Shown: in pieces, positions 45,088-52,447 of the stretch
Layout of the letters: every line of letters starts with the position of its first letter
Numbering within the stretch: the stretch's first letter is position 1
Assembly (NCBI RefSeq): GCF_041438865.1
Contig: NZ_CP109450.1
Location: 6,450,001-6,514,000 of the forward strand
Origin: Streptomyces sp. NBC_01471
GTDB lineage: Bacteria; Actinomycetota; Actinomycetes; Streptomycetales; Streptomycetaceae
DNA: 64,000 bases
Reading direction: 5' to 3'
Notes under the pieces: model-generated
Database searches by the model: none
The model's input: only the letters and a program-made list of their open reading frames with translations
What the model was told of the DNA's origin: nothing
Made by a program: the position numbers and the translations under genes

Positions 45088-46788
45088 ATGTCAGGGACGT
45101 CCACGACCGGCAGGCGCTCCGGCGCCGCCGTCGCAGCCGGTGCCAACCGCTGGGTCGTGCTCGTCGTCCTGTGCGTCAGCCTGCTGCTGGTCGCGCTCGA
45201 CGCGACCGTCCTGCACGTCGCGGTCCCCGCGCTCACCGAGGACCTGCGCCCCGGCGCGATCCAGCTGCTCTGGATCGTCGACGCCTATCCGCTGGTCTGC
45301 GCCGCACTGCTGATCCTCTTCGGCACGCTCGGCGACCGGGTGGGCCGCCGCCGTGTCCTGCTGATCGGTTACGCGCTGTTCGGCGTGGCCTCGGCCGTCG
45401 CGGCCTTCGCGGCCACCCCCGAGCTCCTGATCGGGGCCCGCGCCCTGCTCGGAGTCGGCGGCGCCATGATCATGCCGGCGACCCTGTCGGTCCTGCGGGC
45501 CGTCTTCCCCGACCGCCGTGAACGCGCCGTCGCCATCGGGGCCTGGACCGCGGTGGCCGCCGTCGGCGCCGCCATCGGCCCGGTCCTCGGCGGATTCCTG
45601 GTGGAGCACTTCTGGTGGGGCTCCGTCTTCCTGATCAACCTCCCACTGATGGCCGTGCTGCTGCCGCTCGCCTGCTGGGTCCTGCCCGAGTCACGGGGCA
45701 GCGCGGACGGCCCGTGGGACGTGCTCGGCGCGCTGATGGCGGCCGCCGGGGTACTCGGTGTGGTCTTCGGGGTGAAGCGCATCGGCGGCGGCGAAGGCGC
45801 CCTCGGCGCCGCGACGCTCGTGCCGCTGGTGGTGGGCGCCGTGCTGCTGGTGCTCTTCGTCCGGCGCCAGCGGAACCGGAAGCACCCGCTCATCGACATC
45901 CGGATGTTCTCCCGGCCCACCTTCACCACGGCGGTCGGCTGCATCGTCGTGGCCATGCTGGCTCTGGTCGGCCTGGAGCTGATCGCCGTCCAGTACCTCC
46001 AGCTGGTGCTCGGCCTCAGCCCGCTGGCGACCGGCCTGCGGCTGCTCCCGCTCACCTTCGCGGCCATCACCGCCGGGGCGATGGGCTCCTCCGTGCTGCG
46101 CCGTGTCGGGCCGCGCCTGATGGTCGGCTCCGGCTTCGTGCTGACCGCCGTCGCCGTGCTCTGCCTGGTCAGGATGGGATCCCACGACGATCCGGTGCTG
46201 CTGACCGTCGCCTTCGTGCTGCTCGGCTTCGGACTCCAGGCCACGCTCTTCGGGGCGTACGAGTCGATGCTCAGCGAGGCGCCCGCCGACCGGGCGGGCG
46301 GTGCGGCGGCGGTCGGCGAGACCTCGTACCAGCTGGGCGCCGGTATGGGCATAGCGCTGCTCGGCAGTGTCATGAACGCGGCCTACGGGCCGTCGCTCCG
46401 TTCGGTGCCCGGGGTCCCGGCGGCGGCGAGCCACCAGGCCGCCAACTCGCTGGGGGAGGCGTACCAGGTGGCCGGCCGGCTCGGCGGCCCCGCCGGGACG
46501 GCGCTGCGCAGCGCCGCCCGTGACGCCTTCGTCCACGGGCTGCACGTCACCCTGCTGGTCAGTGCCGGACTGCTGCTGCTCGGCGCGGCGGCCGCGCTGC
46601 GGCTGCCCCGGGTGATGGAGTGCGCGGCCCAGCCCGGGGAGCGGGTGGAACAGGCGGAAGGGGGCCGTGCGGTGGTCGGGCAGCCGTCGGACGGACGGGC
46701 CCGCGAGGCCCTGCCGCGGGCGCCCGCACCCGCCATGGCGCGCCCGGTGTCGGCCGACACGGCCGGGTCTGGACGAGCGGGACGCTGA
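45088..46788 (+). CDS. MFS transporter, DHA2 (EmrB/QacA, 14-TM) drug-exporter type
   Basis: 566 residues with about 14 hydrophobic spans. Motif A is 'L-G-D-R-V-G-R-R-R-V-L' (loop 2-3) and motif C is in 'G-P-V-L-G-G-F-L' (span 5). Proton-driven export of drugs or metabolites is expected; the substrate is unknown. The cytoplasmic C-terminus of about 65 residues is disordered. ATG 45088 is preferred because GGGAGG (45075-45080) lies seven bases upstream; GTG 45073 is also in frame. Confidence 0.93.
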   Translation: MSGTSTTGRRSGAAVAAGANRWVVLVVLCVSLLLVALDATVLHVAVPALTEDLRPGAIQLLWIVDAYPLVCAALLILFGTLGDRVGRRRVLLIGYALFGVASAVAAFAATPELLIGARALLGVGGAMIMPATLSVLRAVFPDRRERAVAIGAWTAVAAVGAAIGPVLGGFLVEHFWWGSVFLINLPLMAVLLPLACWVLPESRGSADGPWDVLGALMAAAGVLGVVFGVKRIGGGEGALGAATLVPLVVGAVLLVLFVRRQRNRKHPLIDIRMFSRPTFTTAVGCIVVAMLALVGLELIAVQYLQLVLGLSPLATGLRLLPLTFAAITAGAMGSSVLRRVGPRLMVGSGFVLTAVAVLCLVRMGSHDDPVLLTVAFVLLGFGLQATLFGAYESMLSEAPADRAGGAAAVGETSYQLGAGMGIALLGSVMNAAYGPSLRSVPGVPAAASHQAANSLGEAYQVAGRLGGPAGTALRSAARDAFVHGLHVTLLVSAGLLLLGAAAALRLPRVMECAAQPGERVEQAEGGRAVVGQPSDGRAREALPRAPAPAMARPVSADTAGSGRAGR

Positions 46789-46813
46789 GCCGTAACGTCG
46801 GCGGCGCTCCGTA

Positions 46814-46830
46814 ACTAACACTGCTAGTTT
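46814..46830. promoter_or_regulatory. Palindromic operator candidate before acyl-CoA dehydrogenase
   Basis: AACTA (46814-46818) and TAGTT (46826-46830) flank CA..TG, giving a 17-bp palindrome symmetric at most positions, of the kind bound by TetR-family regulators. It lies about 40 bp before the gene. Confidence 0.55.
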
Positions 46831-46867
46831 TATCCGTTGTCCGCGCGAGCCGCCGGAGGCACCCCCC

Positions 46868-48058
46868 ATGTCCGCACCGTCCAAGCTGCCGCCCTTCGAC
46901 CCCGCCGACCCCATCGGCCTGGACGACCTGCTCGGCGACGAGGATCTCGCGATCCGCGGCACCGTCCGCGCCTGGGCCGCCGACCGGGTCCTGCCGCACA
47001 TCGGGGAGTGGTACGAGAAGGGCGAGCTGCCCGGCATCCGTGAGCTGGCCCGCGAGCTGGGCTCCCTCGGCGCGCTGGGCATGTCCCTGCAGGGGTACGG
47101 CTGCGCGGGCGCCACCGCCGTCCAGTACGGCCTCGCCTGCCTGGAGCTGGAGGCCGCCGACTCCGGCATCCGCTCGCTGGTCTCCGTACAGGGGTCGCTC
47201 GCGATGTACGCGATCCACCGCTTCGGCTCCGAGGAGCAGAAGCAGCGGTGGCTGCCCGGCATGGCGGCCGGTGAGGTCATCGGCTGCTTCGGGCTCACCG
47301 AGCCCGACCACGGCTCGGACCCGGCAGGGATGCGGACGTACGCGAAGCGGAGCGGCAGCGACTGGGTACTGACCGGCCGCAAGATGTGGATCACCAATGG
47401 CTCGGTGGCGGGCGTCGCCGTGGTCTGGGCACAGACGGACGACGGGGTACGCGGTTTCGTCGTCCCCACGGACACGGCCGGGTTCTCCGCCCCCGAGATC
47501 AAGCACAAGTGGTCGCTGCGCGCCTCGGTCACCAGCGAGCTCGTCCTCGACGAGGTCCGGCTCCCGGCCGACGCGGTGCTGCCCGGAGTCACCGGGCTCA
47601 AGGGCCCGCTGAGCTGTCTGAGCCACGCCCGGTACGGGATCGTCTGGGGCGCGATGGGCGCCGCCCGCGCCAGTTTCGAGGCCGCACTCGACTACTCCAG
47701 GACGCGCGAGCAGTTCGGCAGGCCGATCGGCGGCTTCCAGCTCACCCAGGCCAAGCTCGCCGACATGGCGGTCGAACTGCACAAGGGCATCCTGCTCGCC
47801 CACCACATCGGGCGCCGGATGGACGCCGGGAGGCTCCGGCCGGAACAGGTCAGCTTCGGGAAGCTCAACAACGTGCGGGAGGCGATCGAGATCTGCCGCA
47901 CCTCGCGGACGATCCTGGGCGCCAACGGGATCTCGCTGGAGTACCCGGTGATGCGGCACGCGACCAATCTGGAGTCCGTGCTGACCTACGAGGGCACCGT
48001 CGAGATGCACCAGCTGGTGCTGGGCAAGGCGCTCACCGGCCTCGACGCGTTCCGGTAG
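46868..48058 (+). CDS. Acyl-CoA dehydrogenase, glutaryl-CoA dehydrogenase-like
   Basis: 396 residues. FAD region 'F-G-L-T-E-P-D-H-G-S-D-P' and 'W-I-T-N-G-S', with the catalytic base Glu375 in 'T-Y-E-G-T' followed by 'V-L-G-K-A-L-T-G'. The placement of Glu and the C-terminal motif fit the glutaryl-CoA dehydrogenase branch (lysine/tryptophan breakdown), although isobutyryl or other short-chain substrates cannot be excluded. GCCGGAGG precedes the ATG. Confidence 0.92.
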   Translation: MSAPSKLPPFDPADPIGLDDLLGDEDLAIRGTVRAWAADRVLPHIGEWYEKGELPGIRELARELGSLGALGMSLQGYGCAGATAVQYGLACLELEAADSGIRSLVSVQGSLAMYAIHRFGSEEQKQRWLPGMAAGEVIGCFGLTEPDHGSDPAGMRTYAKRSGSDWVLTGRKMWITNGSVAGVAVVWAQTDDGVRGFVVPTDTAGFSAPEIKHKWSLRASVTSELVLDEVRLPADAVLPGVTGLKGPLSCLSHARYGIVWGAMGAARASFEAALDYSRTREQFGRPIGGFQLTQAKLADMAVELHKGILLAHHIGRRMDAGRLRPEQVSFGKLNNVREAIEICRTSRTILGANGISLEYPVMRHATNLESVLTYEGTVEMHQLVLGKALTGLDAFR

Positions 48059-48103
48059 GCCCCGCCCGGCTGCCCGCCGGCCGCGCCGGGCCCCGGTCGT
48101 TCC

Positions 48104-48129
48104 GTGCTCCGGGGGCGCCCCCGGAGCAC
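48104..48129. terminator. Perfect 26-bp palindrome terminator
   Basis: GTGCTCCGGGGGC followed directly by its inverse, between the convergent acyl-CoA dehydrogenase and SepF-like genes. Confidence 0.8.
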
Positions 48130-48148
48130 CGCCGGCTCCCGGCCCGGC

Positions 48149-48598
48149 TCAGCTCTGGTTGAAGAAGCCGCCCTCGGTGGACCGGCCCGCGGCCTCCCCG
48201 CTCACGATCTTCGTGTCGGACGGGGTCAGCAGGAAGACCCGGTTGGCCACGCGGTCGATCGAGCCGCGCAGCCCGAAGATCAGCCCGGCGGCGAAGTCCA
48301 CCACGCGCTTGGCGTCGGCGGGCTCCATGGACGTGAGGTTGACGATCACGGGGACACCGTCCCGGAACATCTCGCCGATGCTGCGGGCGTCCCGGAAGCT
48401 GTCGGGCGTGATCGTCGCGATCCGGCGGCTCGTCGCCTGAGCCGCTTCGGAGGCGACCCTGACCCTGGGGTCGGTCACCCATGCCTCGGCCGGGGCCGGA
48501 GACTCGGCGCCCTCCGTGTAATCGTCGTCGTAGTAGCGGTCGTCGTCGTTGTCCTCGACGAGCCCCAGCCAGGCACTCGCCTTGCGTACCGATCCCAT
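48149..48598 (-). CDS. SepF-like cell-division protein (paralogue)
   Basis: 149 residues. The SepF domain (about 60-140) has 'R-S-I-G-E-M-F-R-D-G-V-P-V-I-V-N-L-T' and 'R-V-V-D-F-A-A-G-L-I-F-G-L-R-G-S-I'. The N-terminus 'G-S-V-R-K-A-S-A-W-L-G-L' is the amphipathic membrane-binding helix, followed by an acidic D/Y linker. Streptomycetes have a SepF in the division cluster and additional SepF-like proteins; the lack of ftsZ or dcw genes here marks this as a paralogue. AAAGGAGG lies before ATG 48598. Confidence 0.9.
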   Translation of the reverse strand: MGSVRKASAWLGLVEDNDDDRYYDDDYTEGAESPAPAEAWVTDPRVRVASEAAQATSRRIATITPDSFRDARSIGEMFRDGVPVIVNLTSMEPADAKRVVDFAAGLIFGLRGSIDRVANRVFLLTPSDTKIVSGEAAGRSTEGGFFNQS

Positions 48599-48894
48599 GG
48601 ACGCCTCCTTTCGCCGCGGTCCTTCTGCGTTCCGCACCCCTATCGTCGTCCATGATGTGGATCGTGCGCCAAGTGGATAGTCGGCGCGCAGGGGATTCGT
48701 GACGGTACTGGTGCAGAAGTTGTGGCGGTTCGTCAGGATTCTTCCTACGTATGACTACTGACAGAATGAAAATAGTAAGTCTCCAGCCGTATGGGTGACG
48801 GTGGGGTCGTACGGGTGAAAGGGCCGCTCGCTACGATGCCGGAGGCGCCGTCACACACCGTCCGGCACCGGTGAACGAGGCTCGGGGGAGCGCC
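48599..48894. promoter_or_regulatory. Divergent promoter region sepF-like / DUF5685
   Basis: About 300 bp. 48735-48785 is AT-rich ('cctacgtatgactactgacagaatg' area) and probably holds the promoters of both genes. No operator with clear symmetry seen. Confidence 0.4.
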
Positions 48895-50082
48895 GTGTTC
48901 GGAATCGTCAGGCCCTGCACGCACCGGCTCTCCGAGGGGCTCAGGGTGGAGTGGACGGCACATCTGTGCGGGCTCTGCCTGGCGCTGCGCGGCGATCACG
49001 GCCAGTTCGCGAGAGTCGCCACCAACTACGACGGCCTGATCGTCTCCGTGCTGACGGAGGCTCAGACGGAGCGCTCCACCGGGCGGCGGCGCACCGCGGG
49101 GCCCTGTCCCCTGCGCGGGATGCGCACCGCGCCCGTCGCGCGGGGCGAGGGCGCCCGGCTCGCGGCCGCCGTCTCCCTGGTGCTGGCCTCGGCGAAGATG
49201 CGGGACCATGTCGCCGACCGCGACGGGCTCCTGGCGCGCAGGCCGGTCGCCGCTGCCGCCCGCCGCGTCGCCGCCCGCTGGGACCGTGCCGGTGCGCGGA
49301 CCGGCGCCGAGCTCGGGTTCGACACCGCGCTCCTGGTCGACGCCGTCGACCGGCAGACCGGGATCGAGGCGCTCGCCGGACCCGGCACACCCCTGCTCAC
49401 CGTCACCGAACCGACCGAGACCGCCACCGCCGCGGCCTTCGCGCACACCGCCGTGCTCGCCGGACGACCGCGGAACGCGCCGCCGCTGGCCGGGGCCGGC
49501 CGCCTCTTCGGAAGGCTGGCCCATCTGCTGGACGCCGTGGAGGACAGGGAAGCTGACGCCGCGTCGGGTGCCTGGAACCCGCTGGCCGCGACCGGCACCT
49601 CACTCGACGAGGCCCGCAGGCTGTGCGACGACGCCCTGCACGGGATACGTCTCGCGCTGCGGGACGCCGAATTCGCGGACGACCGGCTGGCGCACGTGCT
49701 GCTCGCCCACGAACTCGGGCGCTCCGTGGACCGTGCGTTCGGCGGGCGCTGCGCCCACCGGACGCCCGGTCCGTTCGGCCCGCCGCCGCCGGGGTTCGAC
49801 CCCGATGCGCCGGAACACGACGGTCAGGGCAGGTCCGACGGCCACGGCGGTCACGGTCACCAGGGCCGGCCCAAGAGGGGCTTCCTGGCGGGGTGCGCCG
49901 TCGCCGCCGGGCTCTGCTGCACCTGCCGGGTCTGCTGCTCCTCCGAGTTCGAGGGCCCGTGGTCGGGCCGCAAGCGTGAGGGCTGCTGCAACAACTGCGA
50001 CGGCTGTGATTGCGGCGACTGTGGTGGCTGCGATTGCGGCTGTGACGGCTGTGACTGCTGTTGTCCCTGCGACGGCTGCTGA
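48895..50082 (+). CDS. DUF5685 protein with cysteine-rich C-terminal tail
   Basis: 395 residues. It begins 'F-G-I-V-R-P-C-T-H-R-L' and has 'H-L-C-G-L-C-L-A-L-R', the family's signature. The helical middle (about 60-280) is Ala-rich. After a Gly/His linker, the last roughly 68 residues contain 21 Cys in C-C-T-C, C-C-x2-C-x2-C, C-D-C-G-D-C and D-C-C-C-P-C clusters, reminiscent of metallothioneins. A metal-binding or metallochaperone role is inferred; some Cys-rich tails are cleaved or modified, which cannot be excluded. GTG 48895 is preferred over 48871 because it gives the family N-terminus and has GGGGGAG just upstream. Confidence 0.85.
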   Translation: MFGIVRPCTHRLSEGLRVEWTAHLCGLCLALRGDHGQFARVATNYDGLIVSVLTEAQTERSTGRRRTAGPCPLRGMRTAPVARGEGARLAAAVSLVLASAKMRDHVADRDGLLARRPVAAAARRVAARWDRAGARTGAELGFDTALLVDAVDRQTGIEALAGPGTPLLTVTEPTETATAAAFAHTAVLAGRPRNAPPLAGAGRLFGRLAHLLDAVEDREADAASGAWNPLAATGTSLDEARRLCDDALHGIRLALRDAEFADDRLAHVLLAHELGRSVDRAFGGRCAHRTPGPFGPPPPGFDPDAPEHDGQGRSDGHGGHGHQGRPKRGFLAGCAVAAGLCCTCRVCCSSEFEGPWSGRKREGCCNNCDGCDCGDCGGCDCGCDGCDCCCPCDGC

Positions 50083-50095
50083 TCCCCGACAGCCG

Positions 50096-51040
50096 CTACT
50101 TGATCTCGGGCGGTGAGATCCGCGACTCCTTGATCCCGGACGGCACGGTGCCCCACTTCTTCAGGATGCGCCGGTACGTACCGTCCTTGATCAGCTGATC
50201 CACCGCGGCCTGGAAGGCGGGGGCCAGCGGGGTCCCCTTCTTGAAGGCGAATCCCACATCGAGGCGGTGGAACTCGTTGAGGAACTTCAGCCCCGGCTGC
50301 TGTTCGACGGCGAAGCGCAGGCCGTTGATCGTCGACATCACCACATCGCTGCGGCCCTGCTGGAGCGAGCCCCAGAGCGCGGCGGTGTCCGCGTACGTCT
50401 GGACCTGGTAATCCTTCTTCCCCGCCGCGGCGCACCGCTTCTTCGCCGCGTCGAGCGTCGCCTCGAACGTGGTTCCGGCACCGGTCGCCACGTTCAGGCC
50501 GCACAGCTGCGTCAGGTCGGTCACCTTTCCCAGCTTGCTGTCCTTGCGTACGGCGAAGCCCTGGCCGTCATTGATGTAGGTGACGAAGTCGATCACCTTG
50601 CGGCGCTCGTCGGTCACCCCGAAATTACCCACGCCCAGGTCGAATTTGCCGCTGTCGAGCGCGGGCAGGATCGTCTCGAAACCGGCGGCCTCGCGTTTCA
50701 GCTTCAGGCCCAGCGTCCTCGCGGCGGCGTCCGCGAAGTCGATGTCCTGGCCCACCATGGTCTTGCCATCGGGCAGGTAACTGGTACCGGGCGGGGCCCC
50801 GCCGACGGCGGTCGCCAGGGTGAGCGTGCCCTGTTTCCGCACGGCGGCGGGGAGCAGCGCGACGGCCGCCCGGTCGGGGTGGATGTCCGACACCACGTCC
50901 CGGGTCGGGAGCGCGGCGGACTTCGCCACGGATTTCGAGCCGCCGCCGGTGGTCGCCGGGTCGCCCGAACCGCAGGCCGTCAGGGCCAGAGCGGCAGCGG
51001 TGATCAGGACTGAGGCAGCGCCTCTTCGGGTCTTGCTCAT
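50096..51040 (-). CDS. ABC transporter substrate-binding lipoprotein (amino-acid type, SBP_bac_3)
   Basis: 314 residues. The lipobox L-T-A-C has Cys23 as the lipid anchor. Family 3 features: 'V-G-Q-D-I-D-F-A-D-A-A-A' and 'F-D-L-G-V-G-N-F-G-V-T-D-E-R-R'. It captures a polar amino acid or related solute for the divergent permease/ATPase operon. The real start is ATG 51040; the frame upstream is not conserved. A 23-codon leader peptide lies about 290 nt upstream on the same strand. Confidence 0.92.
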   Translation of the reverse strand: MSKTRRGAASVLITAAALALTACGSGDPATTGGGSKSVAKSAALPTRDVVSDIHPDRAAVALLPAAVRKQGTLTLATAVGGAPPGTSYLPDGKTMVGQDIDFADAAARTLGLKLKREAAGFETILPALDSGKFDLGVGNFGVTDERRKVIDFVTYINDGQGFAVRKDSKLGKVTDLTQLCGLNVATGAGTTFEATLDAAKKRCAAAGKKDYQVQTYADTAALWGSLQQGRSDVVMSTINGLRFAVEQQPGLKFLNEFHRLDVGFAFKKGTPLAPAFQAAVDQLIKDGTYRRILKKWGTVPSGIKESRISPPEIK

Positions 51041-51331
51041 GACGTCGGATTCTCCAGATGCGCACGGCACGACCGCCGTTCCGGTCCTGGTCCGCGTCCG
51101 CGCATCACGAGCGCGGCAGAGCAGGAGGGAGCGGCGGAAGGGGCCACAGGGAAAGACGGACAGCGAGGGGAGGGGTGGGAAAGGTGCTGCGCGGGTGAAG
51201 GCGTGAGGGGTCAGCACGACGCCGCGGTGCGGGCGCGGGACGAGATCGTGTGACAGCGGCCCCGGAAGGGCACTGGGGCGAAGCGGGGGCGATACGCGGA
51301 GATGCGCGCAGCGAGGAAGTGCGGGGTCAGC

Positions 51332-51403
51332 TCAACAGGAAGAGGACCACACTCGACCGAAGTCGATGTGGGAGCGTGTGACCAGCCACTGCTGCGGATG
51401 CAT
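51332..51403 (-). CDS. Short leader peptide of the sulfur-gene type
   Basis: 23 residues ending R-S-H-I-D-F-G-R-V-W-S-S-S-C then stop. The H-(V/I)-D-(L/F)-x-R-x-x-S-x-x-C ending is shared by small actinobacterial leader peptides found before sulfur-related transport and oxidation genes. A promoter TTGACG (plus-strand 51433-51438) with TCCACT (51410-51415) at 17-bp spacing puts the start of RNA at the ATG, so it would be leaderless. It is too short for gene finders. Function (ribosome stalling or attenuation of the binding-protein gene by cysteine supply) is inference. Confidence 0.65.
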   Translation of the reverse strand: MHPQQWLVTRSHIDFGRVWSSSC

Positions 51404-51474
51404 GGCCCAAGTGGAACAGGCATCCGTTTCCCCGTCAACTGCCGTAAGACGTAACGCCCACAGTGTGGACACCC

Positions 51475-51505
51475 TTGACAGGGCACAGAACCAGCGCCGT
51501 AATCT
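51475..51505 (+). promoter_or_regulatory. Promoter of the permease operon
   Basis: TTGACA (51475-51480) and TAATCT (51500-51505) separated by 19 bp, close to the HrdB consensus. Transcription should start near 51512, giving a leader of about 85 nt. Confidence 0.65.
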
Positions 51506-51506
51506 C

Positions 51507-51542
51507 AGCGGTGGACCGTGCTGAGGGGCTCGGTCCACCGCT
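51507..51542 (+). promoter_or_regulatory. Perfect 12-bp inverted repeat in the permease leader
   Basis: AGCGGTGGACCG (51507-51518) and CGGTCCACCGCT (51531-51542) with a 12-nt loop, directly at the predicted transcript start. It may be an RNA 5' stem-loop or a repressor operator. It does not match known SAM riboswitch cores. Confidence 0.7.
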
Positions 51543-51595
51543 GCACCGCGTGAAGGCATCACCGTGTTCGATCTCTGCATCCACGGAGCCTTCTC

Positions 51596-52447
51596 ATGTC
51601 CGCGTCGTCAGACACCCTTCCTCAGCTCTCCCAGGCACCGCCCGCGGACGACGGACCGCTGCCGCGCATCGTGCCGGTCCGCCGCACCGGCCAGTGGGCG
51701 GCGGCCGCCGCGGTGCTGGTGCTGCTGGCCGGCGCCCTCACCTCCGTCGTCCGCAACGACGCCTTCCAGTGGGGCGTCGTCGGTGACTACTTCGCCACCA
51801 CCGCCGTACTGCGCGGACTCGGCCTGACCCTCTGGCTCACCGCCGCCGTCATGGTGCTCGGGTTCGCGCTCGGCACCGTGCTCGCCGTGATGCGGCTGTC
51901 CGCCAACCCCGTACTGCGCGCGGTCGGCTGGGGATACATCTGGCTCTTCAGGTCGACCCCGATCCTGGTGCAGCTTCTTTTCTGGTTCAACATCGGAGCG
52001 CTGTATCCGCAGATCCTGGGGGTCAGGACCGTCAACCTCCTCGGCCCGGTCACCGTGGCCATCATCGGGCTGACCCTGCACGAGGCGGCGTACGCGGCCG
52101 AGGTCGTACGCGGCGGCATCCTCTCCGTCGGACGTGGTCAGCTGGAGGCGGCCGAGTCGCTGGGGCTCAGCCGCGGGCGCAGGCTGCGGCGGATCGTACT
52201 GCCGCAGGCCATGCGGTCGATCGTGCCGCCCGCCGGGAACATGCTCATCGGCACGCTCAAGGGCACCTCGATCGTCTCCGTCATCGCCGTCCAGGACCTG
52301 CTCTACTCCGTGCAACTCGTCTACCACCGCACGTACCAGGTCATCCCGCTGCTGCTGGTCGCCACCATCTGGTACGCGCTCGTCACCTCGGTGCTCAGCG
52401 CGGGCCAGCACTACATCGAGCGGTACTACGCGCGCGGTGCCCGGTGA
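51596..52447 (+). CDS. Amino-acid ABC transporter permease
   Basis: 283 residues with about five spans. The EAA loop 'E-A-A-E-S-L-G-L-S-R-G-R-R-L-R-R' contacts the ATPase. It belongs to the polar amino-acid (HisM/GlnP) group and works with the divergent lipoprotein and the ATPase at 54207. The GTGA overlap with the next gene shows one operon. Confidence 0.93.
   Translation: MSASSDTLPQLSQAPPADDGPLPRIVPVRRTGQWAAAAAVLVLLAGALTSVVRNDAFQWGVVGDYFATTAVLRGLGLTLWLTAAVMVLGFALGTVLAVMRLSANPVLRAVGWGYIWLFRSTPILVQLLFWFNIGALYPQILGVRTVNLLGPVTVAIIGLTLHEAAYAAEVVRGGILSVGRGQLEAAESLGLSRGRRLRRIVLPQAMRSIVPPAGNMLIGTLKGTSIVSVIAVQDLLYSVQLVYHRTYQVIPLLLVATIWYALVTSVLSAGQHYIERYYARGAR

Noticed and set aside
45691..47601. 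636-residue minus-strand frame spanning two plus-strand genes
   Set aside because: It crosses the intergenic promoter between the MFS and acyl-CoA dehydrogenase genes and shows no domain.
51507..51595. SAM or other known riboswitch before the permease operon
   Set aside because: Only a single simple stem is visible; the conserved core sequences of SAM-I, SAM-II and SAM-IV are missing.
51564..51827. Second leader peptide (begins M-F-D-L-C) before the permease
   Set aside because: The frame runs out of phase deep into the permease gene without an early stop and lacks the H-x-D-x-x-R motif.
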